Assembly: GCA_028822475.1 (NCBI GenBank)
Contig: JAPKDT010000047.1
Coordinates: 1 to 11,369, forward strand
From: SAR324 cluster bacterium
GTDB lineage: Bacteria; SAR324; NAC60-12
Direction: 5' to 3'
Length of the DNA stretch: 11,369 bases
Made by a program: the position numbers and the translations under genes. Each line of letters begins with the position of its first letter. Position 1 is the stretch's first letter. Below the pieces are notes generated by a model that worked only from the letters and a program-made list of their open reading frames with translations, had not been told where the DNA came from and made no database searches. Positions 1-6,622 of the stretch are shown here, piece by piece.

Positions 1-344
1 CTAATAATTTTTGTTGAAATAGTTAGGAGCATAAAAAATTACAAATATTCATAATAGGCATCTAAATAATATCATTTAGAACTGATGGGGATTTGGAGGG
101 TGTCTGACTGTGAAGAATTAAGTCGGGGATACTCACAGGAGATGATGAGGTTGGTTTCAGGGGGATTACTTAATGTAGAACTCCATTCACATACTTTCTC
201 TGAACTCACTTACTACTTCAAAACTACTAAGTAATAAGATGGTTCCATGAGCAGCAAACATGTATTGGAGTTCTTACTTTGACCTCACCAGCACTCGGAT
301 AATATAGGAGTACGTATTATTCAATATCAATGATTTACCATTAT
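1..344. other. Intergenic stretch with no supported gene
   Basis: This AT-rich stretch lies downstream of the GOLD-like gene and runs to the window edge. All frames are broken by stops at short intervals. The longest start-to-stop frame I noted is a 44-codon one from GTG at 100 to TAA at 234, with a GGAGG directly against the start. That leaves no room for a normal Shine-Dalgarno spacing, and I recognise no protein in it. A TTGACC at 279-284 and a TAATAT at 300-305 resemble a promoter, but the spacer is only 15 bases. No tRNA or repeat array is visible. It may contain decayed sequence, but nothing identifiable. Confidence 0.5.
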
Positions 345-770
345 TTATTGACTAGCAGCGGAGTCATTCAGGATCTTGAAATGATAGTCCATCTTAACAT
401 CTTCACTTCCGGAATTACCCCACTTCATACAATAATAACCCCTCTTTTCTGCTTGAAATGTGTTTTCCATTTCACTGACAGAATCTTCTTTGACCGGATA
501 GTACTGCTCACCTTCTTCATGAAAATGGAGGTTAAACGACAATGCTCCGTTCGAGTTAAAACCATACTCCAGTTGCTGAACAGGGCTAAGATCAACACAC
601 TTTTCAAAATAACGTTTAGGCTTCAGATTGATTGAAACAATCTCTTCGTTTTTCTTCGATAAATTATGCGGCATACTGCCTTCATGTTGTTCCTCAACCC
701 AGATTGTAAAAAAATAAAGTAGCAAACCTGCAATTGCAAAAGAGATCGAGTAACGTTTAAGAAGTTCCAT
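345..770 (-). CDS. Membrane-anchored GOLD/emp24-like small protein
   Basis: The 141-residue protein starts with one hydrophobic segment (about residues 8-24), an uncleaved anchor or signal, followed by a domain facing the periplasm or outside. Residues 50-133 alternate hydrophobic and polar positions as in a beta-sandwich. They carry FNLHFHEE (79-86), YPVKED (91-96) and GYYCMKWGN (111-119), and end in a YHFKI strand. This pattern resembles the GOLD (emp24/p24-like) fold and small uncharacterised marine proteobacterial proteins. Cys58 and Cys114 could form a disulfide. The ATG at 770 has no clear Shine-Dalgarno. The gene is the last of a minus-strand run, 74 bp after the kinase gene, so co-transcription is likely. 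The fold call is by eye from motif spacing, and the ligand and function are unknown. The gene itself is secure because of its length, its motifs and the clear start and TAA stop. Confidence 0.75.
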   Translation of the reverse strand: MELLKRYSISFAIAGLLLYFFTIWVEEQHEGSMPHNLSKKNEEIVSINLKPKRYFEKCVDLSPVQQLEYGFNSNGALSFNLHFHEEGEQYYPVKEDSVSEMENTFQAEKRGYYCMKWGNSGSEDVKMDYHFKILNDSAASQ

Positions 771-844
771 TTGATGTATTTAACTCAGAGTGTCCGGTAA
801 AATTGTTAAAAATAGTTCTTGCACTACCTTGTGCATGGACTGAA

Positions 845-1438
845 TTACAGTTCGTTGTCTGTTAAATAGTTATCGATAAACAAATCAAGACGCGTCTCGT
901 AACTATTTTCAACAACTAAATCCGCATACTGTTTTGTGGGTTGAATCTGCTCAAAAAAAACTGGTCGTACAAACTTTAAATATTGATTAAGACTGTACTC
1001 AGCGCTAACCTCGTAATCCTTGACATCTCTCAGACACCTGCGGCTGACGGCCACATCTAAAGGTGATTCCAGATAAAAGGCAAAGGAAAGTAACTGGCGG
1101 ATATTTTGATGAAGCAGGACATGTAAACCTTCAATAATCAGATATTTGTCAGGTACAATTTCCGTAAACTCAGTCGCACGTTTTCCTGTTTCATAAACAA
1201 AACTAGGTTTCTGTACTGATTCTCCAGAAGACAACTGAGCTAAATGCTGTTGATAAAGTTCAAAATCGAAAGCATGTGAGCTATCGTAATCATACTGATC
1301 AGAAGGAATGTGATCCGGCCGGTCATAGTAGTAGCTGTCCAAAGGCAGCACTACAGTTTTTGGCAAACGCTCAACCATTAATGCAGTAAAAAGCGTTTTC
1401 CCGCAACCGGAGCCGCCAGCTACCGCAATAATTTTCAT
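845..1438 (-). CDS. udk: Uridine kinase-like P-loop kinase
   Basis: This cytoplasmic NTP-dependent kinase belongs to the uridine kinase/phosphoribulokinase family, whose classical members phosphorylate uridine and cytidine in pyrimidine salvage. It has a Walker A GGSGCGKT at residues 8-15, a substrate-site DSYYYD at 34-39, AFDF at 56-59, a Walker B-like strand ending IIEGLHVL (101-108), RRCLRD at 133-138, and a conserved C-terminal block QYLKFVRPVF then PTKQYAD near 152-173. At 197 residues it is slightly shorter than typical Udk (about 213), and the usual HPDAFD motif reads SSHAFD. The substrate may therefore differ from uridine. The ATG overlaps the TGA of the upstream gene (ATGA), which suggests translational coupling. 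An AGGAG lies about 10 bases upstream, inside that gene. Family membership is firm; the precise substrate is inferred. Confidence 0.8.
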   Translation of the reverse strand: MKIIAVAGGSGCGKTLFTALMVERLPKTVVLPLDSYYYDRPDHIPSDQYDYDSSHAFDFELYQQHLAQLSSGESVQKPSFVYETGKRATEFTEIVPDKYLIIEGLHVLLHQNIRQLLSFAFYLESPLDVAVSRRCLRDVKDYEVSAEYSLNQYLKFVRPVFFEQIQPTKQYADLVVENSYETRLDLFIDNYLTDNEL

Positions 1439-1872
1439 TTTTCTTCTGCTCCTACAAATATACTTTTATCTTTTAATGAGTCTAAATCTTTGGTTTCTCC
1501 ACTTTCCATTTCTTCTGCAATATCCATTACAGTTAAATATCTCTCAAGTGGTTTTGATCTTTTATTAGCAAGTGTGTCCTTTTTTTGCTGTAACTTTGCC
1601 TGTTCCAGAAAATCCCAGACATGAACTACCTTGCCATTGCGTGTAACAGTTATCTCGCGAATTTCTTTTTCAGAAAAACCTGACTTTGATGCTGCGTCCA
1701 GCAGGTTCTGCATCTCTGCTTTAAACTTTAGCCTCTCTTTTTCTGCAAGGAGTTCTTTTTCATCTTCTCTAGCGGAACTCTGGGCCAGCACTTGTTGAAC
1801 TGAAAAGTTAGTTTCCTGCCAGAAGAGAAAGATTGCCGGAATTAAAAACAGAAACAAAATTCGTTGCATCAC
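1435..1872 (-). CDS. Secreted charged protein of unknown function
   Basis: The protein of about 145 residues has a classic signal peptide: MMQR, a hydrophobic core at about residues 4-17, and a likely signal-peptidase site after VLAQ near residue 31. The mature part is strongly charged and predicted helical. A Lys/Glu-rich stretch at about 35-60 could form a short coiled coil, followed by a strand-like ITVTRNGKVVHVWDF segment and another acidic helical tail. I do not recognise the family. The longest frame opens with GTG at 1872, immediately followed by ATG at 1869; the ATG is an equally good or better start. It is the first gene of the minus-strand unit and its TGA overlaps the ATG of the kinase. 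Secretion to the periplasm is a supported inference; the role is unknown. Confidence 0.7.
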   Translation of the reverse strand: MMQRILFLFLIPAIFLFWQETNFSVQQVLAQSSAREDEKELLAEKERLKFKAEMQNLLDAASKSGFSEKEIREITVTRNGKVVHVWDFLEQAKLQQKKDTLANKRSKPLERYLTVMDIAEEMESGETKDLDSLKDKSIFVGAEEK

Positions 1873-2060
1873 TATGTTTTTGAGTATGAATTATGCATGA
1901 TTGCTTTGCGAAACAAAGGAAACGCAAAACCTTGTTGAATTATCATGCAATCCTTGAGCAAAATTGATCATGGTTGTCCTGCTCATTTGCTGAGTCGGCA
2001 GTTCAGGTTTTTGCTTTTTAGATAAATTTACAGCTTGTCCCCATTTCAATTGAATTTTCA
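1873..2060. promoter_or_regulatory. Divergent promoter region with inverted repeat
   Basis: These 188 bp separate the minus-strand three-gene unit from the plus-strand TPR lipoprotein, so both promoters should lie here. A perfect 6-bp inverted repeat, TTTGCG at 1905-1910 and CGCAAA at 1923-1928, has arms 12 bases apart, an arrangement typical of a dimeric regulator site. Wider out are GATTGC near 1899-1904 and its complement GCAATC near 1947-1952. On the minus strand a CATAAT at 1895-1890 could serve as a -10 element with a poor -35 at 1918-1913, which would place the repeat over the -35. These are visual matches; no regulator is identified. Confidence 0.35.
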
Positions 2061-2651
2061 GTGTATCTTAAATCAGTAAATATTCAATCTCGATTTTTCC
2101 TGTTGCTCCTGTTACTCTTGCTGCCCCTGTTGTTTGCAGCATGTACAGAAGATGTGAAAATTCACAAATCGGCTCTGCGTTATTTTGATGAAGGTAATGC
2201 AGCTTTGAAACATCGGGACTATCAAATCGCAATTTGGAACTACCAGAAGGCTATCAGTTTAGACAGTGAATCACCAAATTTTCATTATAATCTTGGTTTA
2301 ACCTACTATGAAATAGGCAACTACAGCGAGTCTATAGATTCATTCAAACATGTAGAATTACTTGTACCGAGCCAAACAGCCACATATTACAATCTCGCGC
2401 TGGCGCACTATAAAATGTCCAACAGCCGTTTGGCGGACATTTACTACAATCGTTACCAGGATATGCTCAGCTTGAGAAAAGCTCAGCAACGTTTAGTTGA
2501 AGCGCGGAAAGAACAAGAACTGGATGCCAAAATTAAAGCCACTGAAGCTAAACCAAAAATATTAAAAAAAAGTTCAACCCTCAAGAAAAAGAATCCTACC
2601 TTAAAGAAAAAATCCGATACAGGCAAATTAACAATTCCTGGTTGGGAGTAG
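2061..2651 (+). CDS. TPR-repeat lipoprotein with lysine-rich tail
   Basis: The 196-residue protein begins with a very hydrophobic leucine-rich signal (residues 12-25) ending in FAAC, so Cys28 is the likely lipidated residue and the protein is probably membrane-anchored. Three TPR-like units follow: about 37-70 (YFDEGNAALKHRDYQIAIWN), 71-104 (FHYNLGLTYYEIGNYSESID) and 105-138 (TYYNLALAHYKMSNSRLADI). A charged helix and a Lys-rich tail carry a short internal repeat, TLKKKNP then TLKKKSD, at about 173-187, ending in GKLTIPGWE. TPR lipoproteins often scaffold envelope complexes; the partner here is unknown. The start is GTG at 2061. The frame is closed by a TAG about 40 bases upstream and holds no ATG before the signal peptide. 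No convincing Shine-Dalgarno is present. The stop is TAG. Confidence 0.85.
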   Translation: MYLKSVNIQSRFFLLLLLLLLPLLFAACTEDVKIHKSALRYFDEGNAALKHRDYQIAIWNYQKAISLDSESPNFHYNLGLTYYEIGNYSESIDSFKHVELLVPSQTATYYNLALAHYKMSNSRLADIYYNRYQDMLSLRKAQQRLVEARKEQELDAKIKATEAKPKILKKSSTLKKKNPTLKKKSDTGKLTIPGWE

Positions 2652-2664
2652 CCATTTGAATGGC
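2651..2664 (+). terminator. Weak hairpin after the TPR lipoprotein gene
   Basis: GCCAT at 2651-2655 pairs with ATGGC at 2660-2664 across a TTGA loop, directly at the stop codon. A second small stem, CACT with AGTG, lies at 2665-2677. No good T-run follows, so termination by this hairpin is uncertain. Confidence 0.25.
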
Positions 2665-2849
2665 CACTTTATTAGTGACTCAATTAAAAGCACATCACAG
2701 AAATCTTCCAAAAAAGCTCTGTAAATTTATATACAATATTTTTCTTGCTGTAATCTCTACTAATTGATTCCTTGAGTCTTTGAGTTTGAAGAGCTAGCAT
2801 TAAAGCTTTAGCACTTACGTCTCCTTATACTTAGAGAACAGCGAAAACA

Positions 2850-4049
2850 ATGGCTTCTATTCAGAAAAACTATCTGCATCAATTTGAACTGAAATACGGA
2901 AGCAATCCTCATCAAAAACCTGCTGCGATTTATTCTCTGGACGGAGATAAACTACCTTTTTCTGTCCTGAACGGTCAACCGGGGTATATCAATTTACTGG
3001 ATGCAATTAACGCATGGCAGTTGGTAGCGGAACTCGACGAAGCACTGGAGCTTCCAGCGGCAACTTCCTTTAAACATGTCAGTCCAGCAGGTGCTGCTGT
3101 GCATGTACCTCTTGATGAAACTCTGCGTGAAATTTATGGTTGTCAAAACCAAGAACTTACACCGTTGGCAACTGCATATATCAGAGCACGTGGAGCGGAT
3201 CCTTTGTCATCTTTTGGAGATTTTATCGCACTCAGTCGTAAGGTCGATGTTCAGACAGCTGAGATTATCAGAAAAATGGTGTCTGACGGAATTATAGCAC
3301 CTGGATATGATGAAGATGCCCTTAAACTGTTAAAAGAGAAAAAAGACGGTAAATATATAATTTTAAAAGCTGATCCGGAATTTAAATCTCCGGCACTTGA
3401 GTTCAGGGAAGTTGCAGGAGTAGTTTTTTCACAACAGCGTAACACCATAAAAATCAATAATAATTCCTTGTTGACTGAAGTTGTCACTAAAAACACAACT
3501 TTGACGGACGCCGCACGTCGTGATTTAGTACTCGCCTCAATCACCTTAAAATATACTCAGTCTAATTCTGTGGCCTATGCGCTGAATGGACAGATGATCG
3601 GCATCGGTGCAGGACAGCAAAGTCGTGTAGACTGTACCAAACTGGCTGGACGAAAAACAGACGTCTGGTTTTTACGGCAGCATCCTAAAGTTAGGAATCT
3701 GCCTTTTCATGAACAAGTTGGTAGTGTTGAACGTACAAATGCCCGTATTCTCTGTATAGAAGGCGGCATGACTGCGCCTGAACTACGTGCCTGGAAAAGT
3801 CTTTTCAAAGGCCCCGCCGAAGCACTTTCTGTGGTTGAAAAAGAAGAATGGCTCTCTAAACTTGCAGGTGTCAGTTTGTCTTCAGACGCTTTTTTCCCTT
3901 TCCGTGACAATATAGATCAGGCTTCAAAACGCGGAGTTGATTATGTTGTTCAACCAGGCGGCAGTAATCGTGACCAAGAAGTAATCGCTGCAACAGACGA
4001 GTATGGAATGGTGATGCTCTTTTCCGGAATAAGGCTTTTTCATCACTGA
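2850..4049 (+). CDS. purH: Stand-alone AICAR transformylase, eukaryote-like type
   Basis: The protein catalyses transfer of the formyl group of 10-formyl-tetrahydrofolate to AICAR, giving FAICAR, the penultimate step of purine synthesis in the cytoplasm. At 399 residues it equals the transformylase half of bifunctional PurH and lacks the N-terminal IMP cyclohydrolase domain. Visible signatures are KYGSNPHQ (15-22), the catalytic SFKHVSPAGAA with Lys75-His76, ARGADPLSSFGDF (113-125), KYTQSNSV (234-241), GIGAGQQSR (251-259), SSDAFFPFRDNID (344-356) and the terminal RLFHH. The YTQSNSV, GAGQQSR and FHH features match the animal-type enzyme more than E. coli PurH, as in the known bacterial stand-alone family. 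The ATG at 2850 has only a weak upstream purine stretch. IMP cyclohydrolase must be encoded elsewhere. A GST gene and glnS follow on the same strand. Confidence 0.93.
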   Translation: MASIQKNYLHQFELKYGSNPHQKPAAIYSLDGDKLPFSVLNGQPGYINLLDAINAWQLVAELDEALELPAATSFKHVSPAGAAVHVPLDETLREIYGCQNQELTPLATAYIRARGADPLSSFGDFIALSRKVDVQTAEIIRKMVSDGIIAPGYDEDALKLLKEKKDGKYIILKADPEFKSPALEFREVAGVVFSQQRNTIKINNNSLLTEVVTKNTTLTDAARRDLVLASITLKYTQSNSVAYALNGQMIGIGAGQQSRVDCTKLAGRKTDVWFLRQHPKVRNLPFHEQVGSVERTNARILCIEGGMTAPELRAWKSLFKGPAEALSVVEKEEWLSKLAGVSLSSDAFFPFRDNIDQASKRGVDYVVQPGGSNRDQEVIAATDEYGMVMLFSGIRLFHH

Positions 4050-4114
4050 TTGCTTCAGTTGCTGAAAACGTCAACGCTTAAATAACAAGCACATATTTTT
4101 TACAGAATTAATTC

Positions 4115-4120
4115 AGGAGG
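4115..4120 (+). promoter_or_regulatory. Strong Shine-Dalgarno deciding a TTG start
   Basis: AGGAGG sits four bases before TTG at 4125. It is the best ribosome-binding match among the gene starts I examined in this window and supports TTG as the true start of the GST. The next ATG downstream in any frame is either out of frame or would remove the first strand of the thioredoxin fold. Confidence 0.8.
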
Positions 4121-4124
4121 TATT

Positions 4125-4808
4125 TTGATAAAATTGTATGAATTAGCAGGTGCAGAAGAAAACAGAAGATTCAGTCCTTATTGCTGGAGGATACGTATGT
4201 CGCTGGCACATAAAGGTTTGGCTGTCGATTGCCTGCCGTGGCGTTTTACAGAAAAAGAGAAAATTAAGTTTTCCGGACAGGAGCGGGTTCCAGTATTGGT
4301 TGATGGAGATCATACTGTCAGTGATTCATGGCAGATTGCAAAATATCTCGAAGCGGAATATCCGGATGCACCTTCCTTAAAACTAGAAAACGGTGAAGTG
4401 CTTTTTGTTAAATTTTGGACTGAGACAGTAATGAATCCTGTACTAGTGAAATTCCTTCTGCTCGATATTCACGATAGCCTAACTGCAAAAGATAAAATAT
4501 ATTTCCGTGAAAGCCGTGAAAAACTCTTCGGAAAAACGCTGGAAGAAATAGTTGAAGGTCGTGAGGAACGTTTGCCAGACTTTCAAAAAACATTGACACC
4601 TTTAAGGTTAACTCTTAAAAAACAGCAATTTGTGGCAGGAAAAAGTCCTGGATTTTCAGATTACATTGTTTTTGGCGCCTTTCAGTGGGCACGTTGCATT
4701 TCTGATTTTTCTCTGCTTCAGCCAGACGATCCAATCTATGAATGGCGTCAAAAAATGCTTCGCCTCCACGACGGACTTGCGGGGAATGCCGTGGGATATT
4801 CGGTCTGA
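4125..4808 (+). CDS. Glutathione S-transferase family protein, LigE-like
   Basis: This 227-residue cytosolic GST-fold protein has an N-terminal thioredoxin-like domain (about 1-80) with LYELAG, the active-site region FSPYCWRIRMSLAHKGL (16-32), the VPVL turn (about 55-58) and SDSWQIAKYLE (about 66-76), which binds the gamma-glutamyl part of glutathione. An all-helical C-terminal domain follows. The SPYCW region and the A-H-K-G-L helix resemble beta-etherase (LigE/LigF) and related bacterial GSTs more than the classical detoxifying classes; Ser17 or Cys20 are candidate catalytic residues. The start is TTG at 4125 with an excellent AGGAGG. The gene lies 75 bp after the AICAR transformylase and 48 bp before glnS on the same strand, so a shared transcript is plausible. 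The substrate is unknown; lignin-type ether cleavage is not implied. Confidence 0.85.
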   Translation: MIKLYELAGAEENRRFSPYCWRIRMSLAHKGLAVDCLPWRFTEKEKIKFSGQERVPVLVDGDHTVSDSWQIAKYLEAEYPDAPSLKLENGEVLFVKFWTETVMNPVLVKFLLLDIHDSLTAKDKIYFRESREKLFGKTLEEIVEGREERLPDFQKTLTPLRLTLKKQQFVAGKSPGFSDYIVFGAFQWARCISDFSLLQPDDPIYEWRQKMLRLHDGLAGNAVGYSV

Positions 4809-4856
4809 AAAAGATTCCGCTAATCAAAACTTAAAAAAGATTTTTATTAACAAAAC

Positions 4857-6560
4857 ATGTCAAACAATAATTCTACTCCAGTACCAGCGACTGATTTTAT
4901 CCGTAATATTATTCGTGAAGATTTAGCTTCAGCTAAACATCAGCAAATCGTAACCCGTTTTCCGCCTGAACCAAATGGTCATTTACACATTGGCCACGCA
5001 AAATCAATTCACCTCAATTTCGGAGTTGCAAATGAATTTGACGGAAAATGCTTCATGCGTTTCGATGATACAAATCCAGTCAAAGAAGATGAGCAGTATG
5101 TAGAAGGCATCTTAAAAGATGTGCGCTGGCTAGGTTATGATTGGGGTGAGAGTCTGACTCATGCATCAGATTATTTTGAACAGCTTTATGAGTTTGCGGA
5201 AGAGTTGATCCAAAAAGGCAAAGCCTATGTTGAAAGCCTGAATGTGGAAGAAATCAGGGAGTTTCGCGGAACACTGACCGAACCAGGAAAAGACAGCCCA
5301 TACCGTGAGCGCAGCGTTGAAGAAAATATGCTGCTCTTCAGGAAAATGCGCGAAGGTGAGTATGAAGACGGCTCCATCGTTTTACGGGCGAAAATTGACA
5401 TGTCATCGCCGAATATTAATCTTCGTGATCCGGTTCTTTACCGAATCCGTAAAGTTTCACACCAGCGCACCGCAGACAAATGGTGCATTTATCCGCTCTA
5501 TGATTTTACTCATGGTTTGTCGGATGCGTTGGAAGGCGTAACTCATTCGCTCTGCACGCTGGAATTTGAGGATCACCGTCCTTTATACAACTGGATTCTG
5601 GCTGAAGTGAGTGCACCGTGCCTGCCCAGGCAAATCGAATTTTCGCGACTGAACCTGCGCTACAGTGTTTTGAGTAAACGCAGACTGATTCAACTGGTTG
5701 AAGAAGGACACGTTGAGGGTTGGGATGATCCACGCATGTTAACACTTTCCGGTTTGAGGCGTCGAGGTTATCCTGCATCTGCAGTACGTTTATTTTGTCA
5801 ACGTATCGGAATTTCCAAAAGCGCTAACAATATTGAAATGAATGTACTTGAGGATTGTGCACGAGAAGAACTGGACAAAACCGCACCCCGCGCCATGGCG
5901 GTTTTAAAACCTTTAAAAGTTGTCATTACAAATTATCCAGAAAATCAAACCGAAGAATTTGAACCGGCACGTCATCCTAAAAACCCAGAAATGGGAACAC
6001 GAAAAGTTCCTTTTTCAAGAGAAATTTACATCGACCAGGATGATTTCAGGGAAGACCCCCCGCCGAAATATTTTCGGCTTTCTCCCGGAAAAGAAGTCCG
6101 CTTGCGTTACGCTTATGTAATCCGCTGTGATGAGGTTATTTATGAAAACGGTAAAGTGGTGGAACTGCACTGCACATACGATCAGGCGACACGTTCCGGT
6201 GCAAAAGCAGAAGGTCGTAAAGTAAAAGGTATTATCCACTGGGTTTCCGTGCAGCATTCTGTAACTGCGCAAGTTCATTTGTACGATCGGCTTTTTGCGG
6301 CCCCATATCCCGGACGTGATGATCCAGCAGGAAATTTTATCAATGACTTAAATCCGGAATCGATTGAGATTATTGCTGACTGTAAAGCGGAGCCTGAATT
6401 AATTGCTGCAGAGCCGGAAGATGTTTTTCAATTTGAACGCGTCGGTTATTTTTGTGTCGATGCAAAAAAATCACGACCGGACGCATTGGTCTTTAACCGG
6501 ACAGTAACACTGCGTGACACATGGGCCAAACTGGAACAGGAGCAATCCGGACAGAACTGA
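4857..6560 (+). CDS. glnS: Glutaminyl-tRNA synthetase
   Basis: This class I aminoacyl-tRNA synthetase charges tRNA-Gln with glutamine using ATP. Its length of 567 residues fits the family (E. coli 554). The N-terminal Rossmann domain carries RFPPEPNGHLHIGHAKS with HIGH at 44-47, then MRFDDTNP (67-74) and the glutamine/tRNA-contact stretch DFTHGLSDALEGVTHSLCTL (216-235). The KMSKS-type loop is VLSKR at 271-275, and LSGLRRRGYPASAVR follows. The C-terminal anticodon-binding beta-barrels are complete, with LRDTWAK near the end. The ATG at 4857 gives the usual short N-terminus; no strong Shine-Dalgarno is visible upstream. A direct GlnRS implies charging without the amidotransferase route and agrees with a proteobacterial-type genome. 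The gene is convergent with the agmatinase pseudogene, 51 bp apart. Confidence 0.97.
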   Translation: MSNNNSTPVPATDFIRNIIREDLASAKHQQIVTRFPPEPNGHLHIGHAKSIHLNFGVANEFDGKCFMRFDDTNPVKEDEQYVEGILKDVRWLGYDWGESLTHASDYFEQLYEFAEELIQKGKAYVESLNVEEIREFRGTLTEPGKDSPYRERSVEENMLLFRKMREGEYEDGSIVLRAKIDMSSPNINLRDPVLYRIRKVSHQRTADKWCIYPLYDFTHGLSDALEGVTHSLCTLEFEDHRPLYNWILAEVSAPCLPRQIEFSRLNLRYSVLSKRRLIQLVEEGHVEGWDDPRMLTLSGLRRRGYPASAVRLFCQRIGISKSANNIEMNVLEDCAREELDKTAPRAMAVLKPLKVVITNYPENQTEEFEPARHPKNPEMGTRKVPFSREIYIDQDDFREDPPPKYFRLSPGKEVRLRYAYVIRCDEVIYENGKVVELHCTYDQATRSGAKAEGRKVKGIIHWVSVQHSVTAQVHLYDRLFAAPYPGRDDPAGNFINDLNPESIEIIADCKAEPELIAAEPEDVFQFERVGYFCVDAKKSRPDALVFNRTVTLRDTWAKLEQEQSGQN

Positions 6561-6582
6561 GGGACATGAAAAGATGGTCAAT

Positions 6583-6622
6583 CCAAAATTGCAGCAACTT
6601 TCAAAATCTAATTAAATTTTGG
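6583..6622. terminator. Inverted repeat between convergent genes
   Basis: CCAAAATT at 6583-6590 and AATTTTGG at 6615-6622 are perfect complements with a 24-base loop. They lie between glnS and the convergent agmatinase pseudogene and overlap its last codons. The position suits a bidirectional terminator, but the stem is AT-rich, the loop is long and there is no T-run, so the call is weak. Confidence 0.2.

Noticed and set aside
100..234. 44-codon GTG frame with a GGAGG, faintly like a transposase OrfA start (YSQE..RLV)
   Set aside because: The GGAGG touches the start codon, the similarity is only a few residues and no inverted repeats or transposase body follow.
279..305. TTGACC/TAATAT promoter-like pair
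   Set aside because: The spacer is only 15 bases and it would drive transcription into the 3' end of an opposing gene.
330..635. 101-codon open frame on the plus strand
   Set aside because: It lies antisense to the GOLD-like gene, has no protein-like motifs, and its codons mirror the real gene on the other strand.
2649..2678. Readthrough extension of the TPR lipoprotein past TAG to a TAG-TGA pair seven codons on
   Set aside because: The extension (PFEWPLY) shows no conservation signal visible here and overlaps a small hairpin; chance is sufficient.
4054..4066. TTCAG-TTG-CTGAA hairpin as a terminator after the AICAR transformylase
   Set aside because: The stem is five pairs with no T-run, and the next gene begins shortly after on the same strand.
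6015..6278. Antisense open frame within glnS
   Set aside because: It is a shadow of the glnS coding frame with no independent support; the same holds for the other open frames inside glnS, folP and the aminotransferase.
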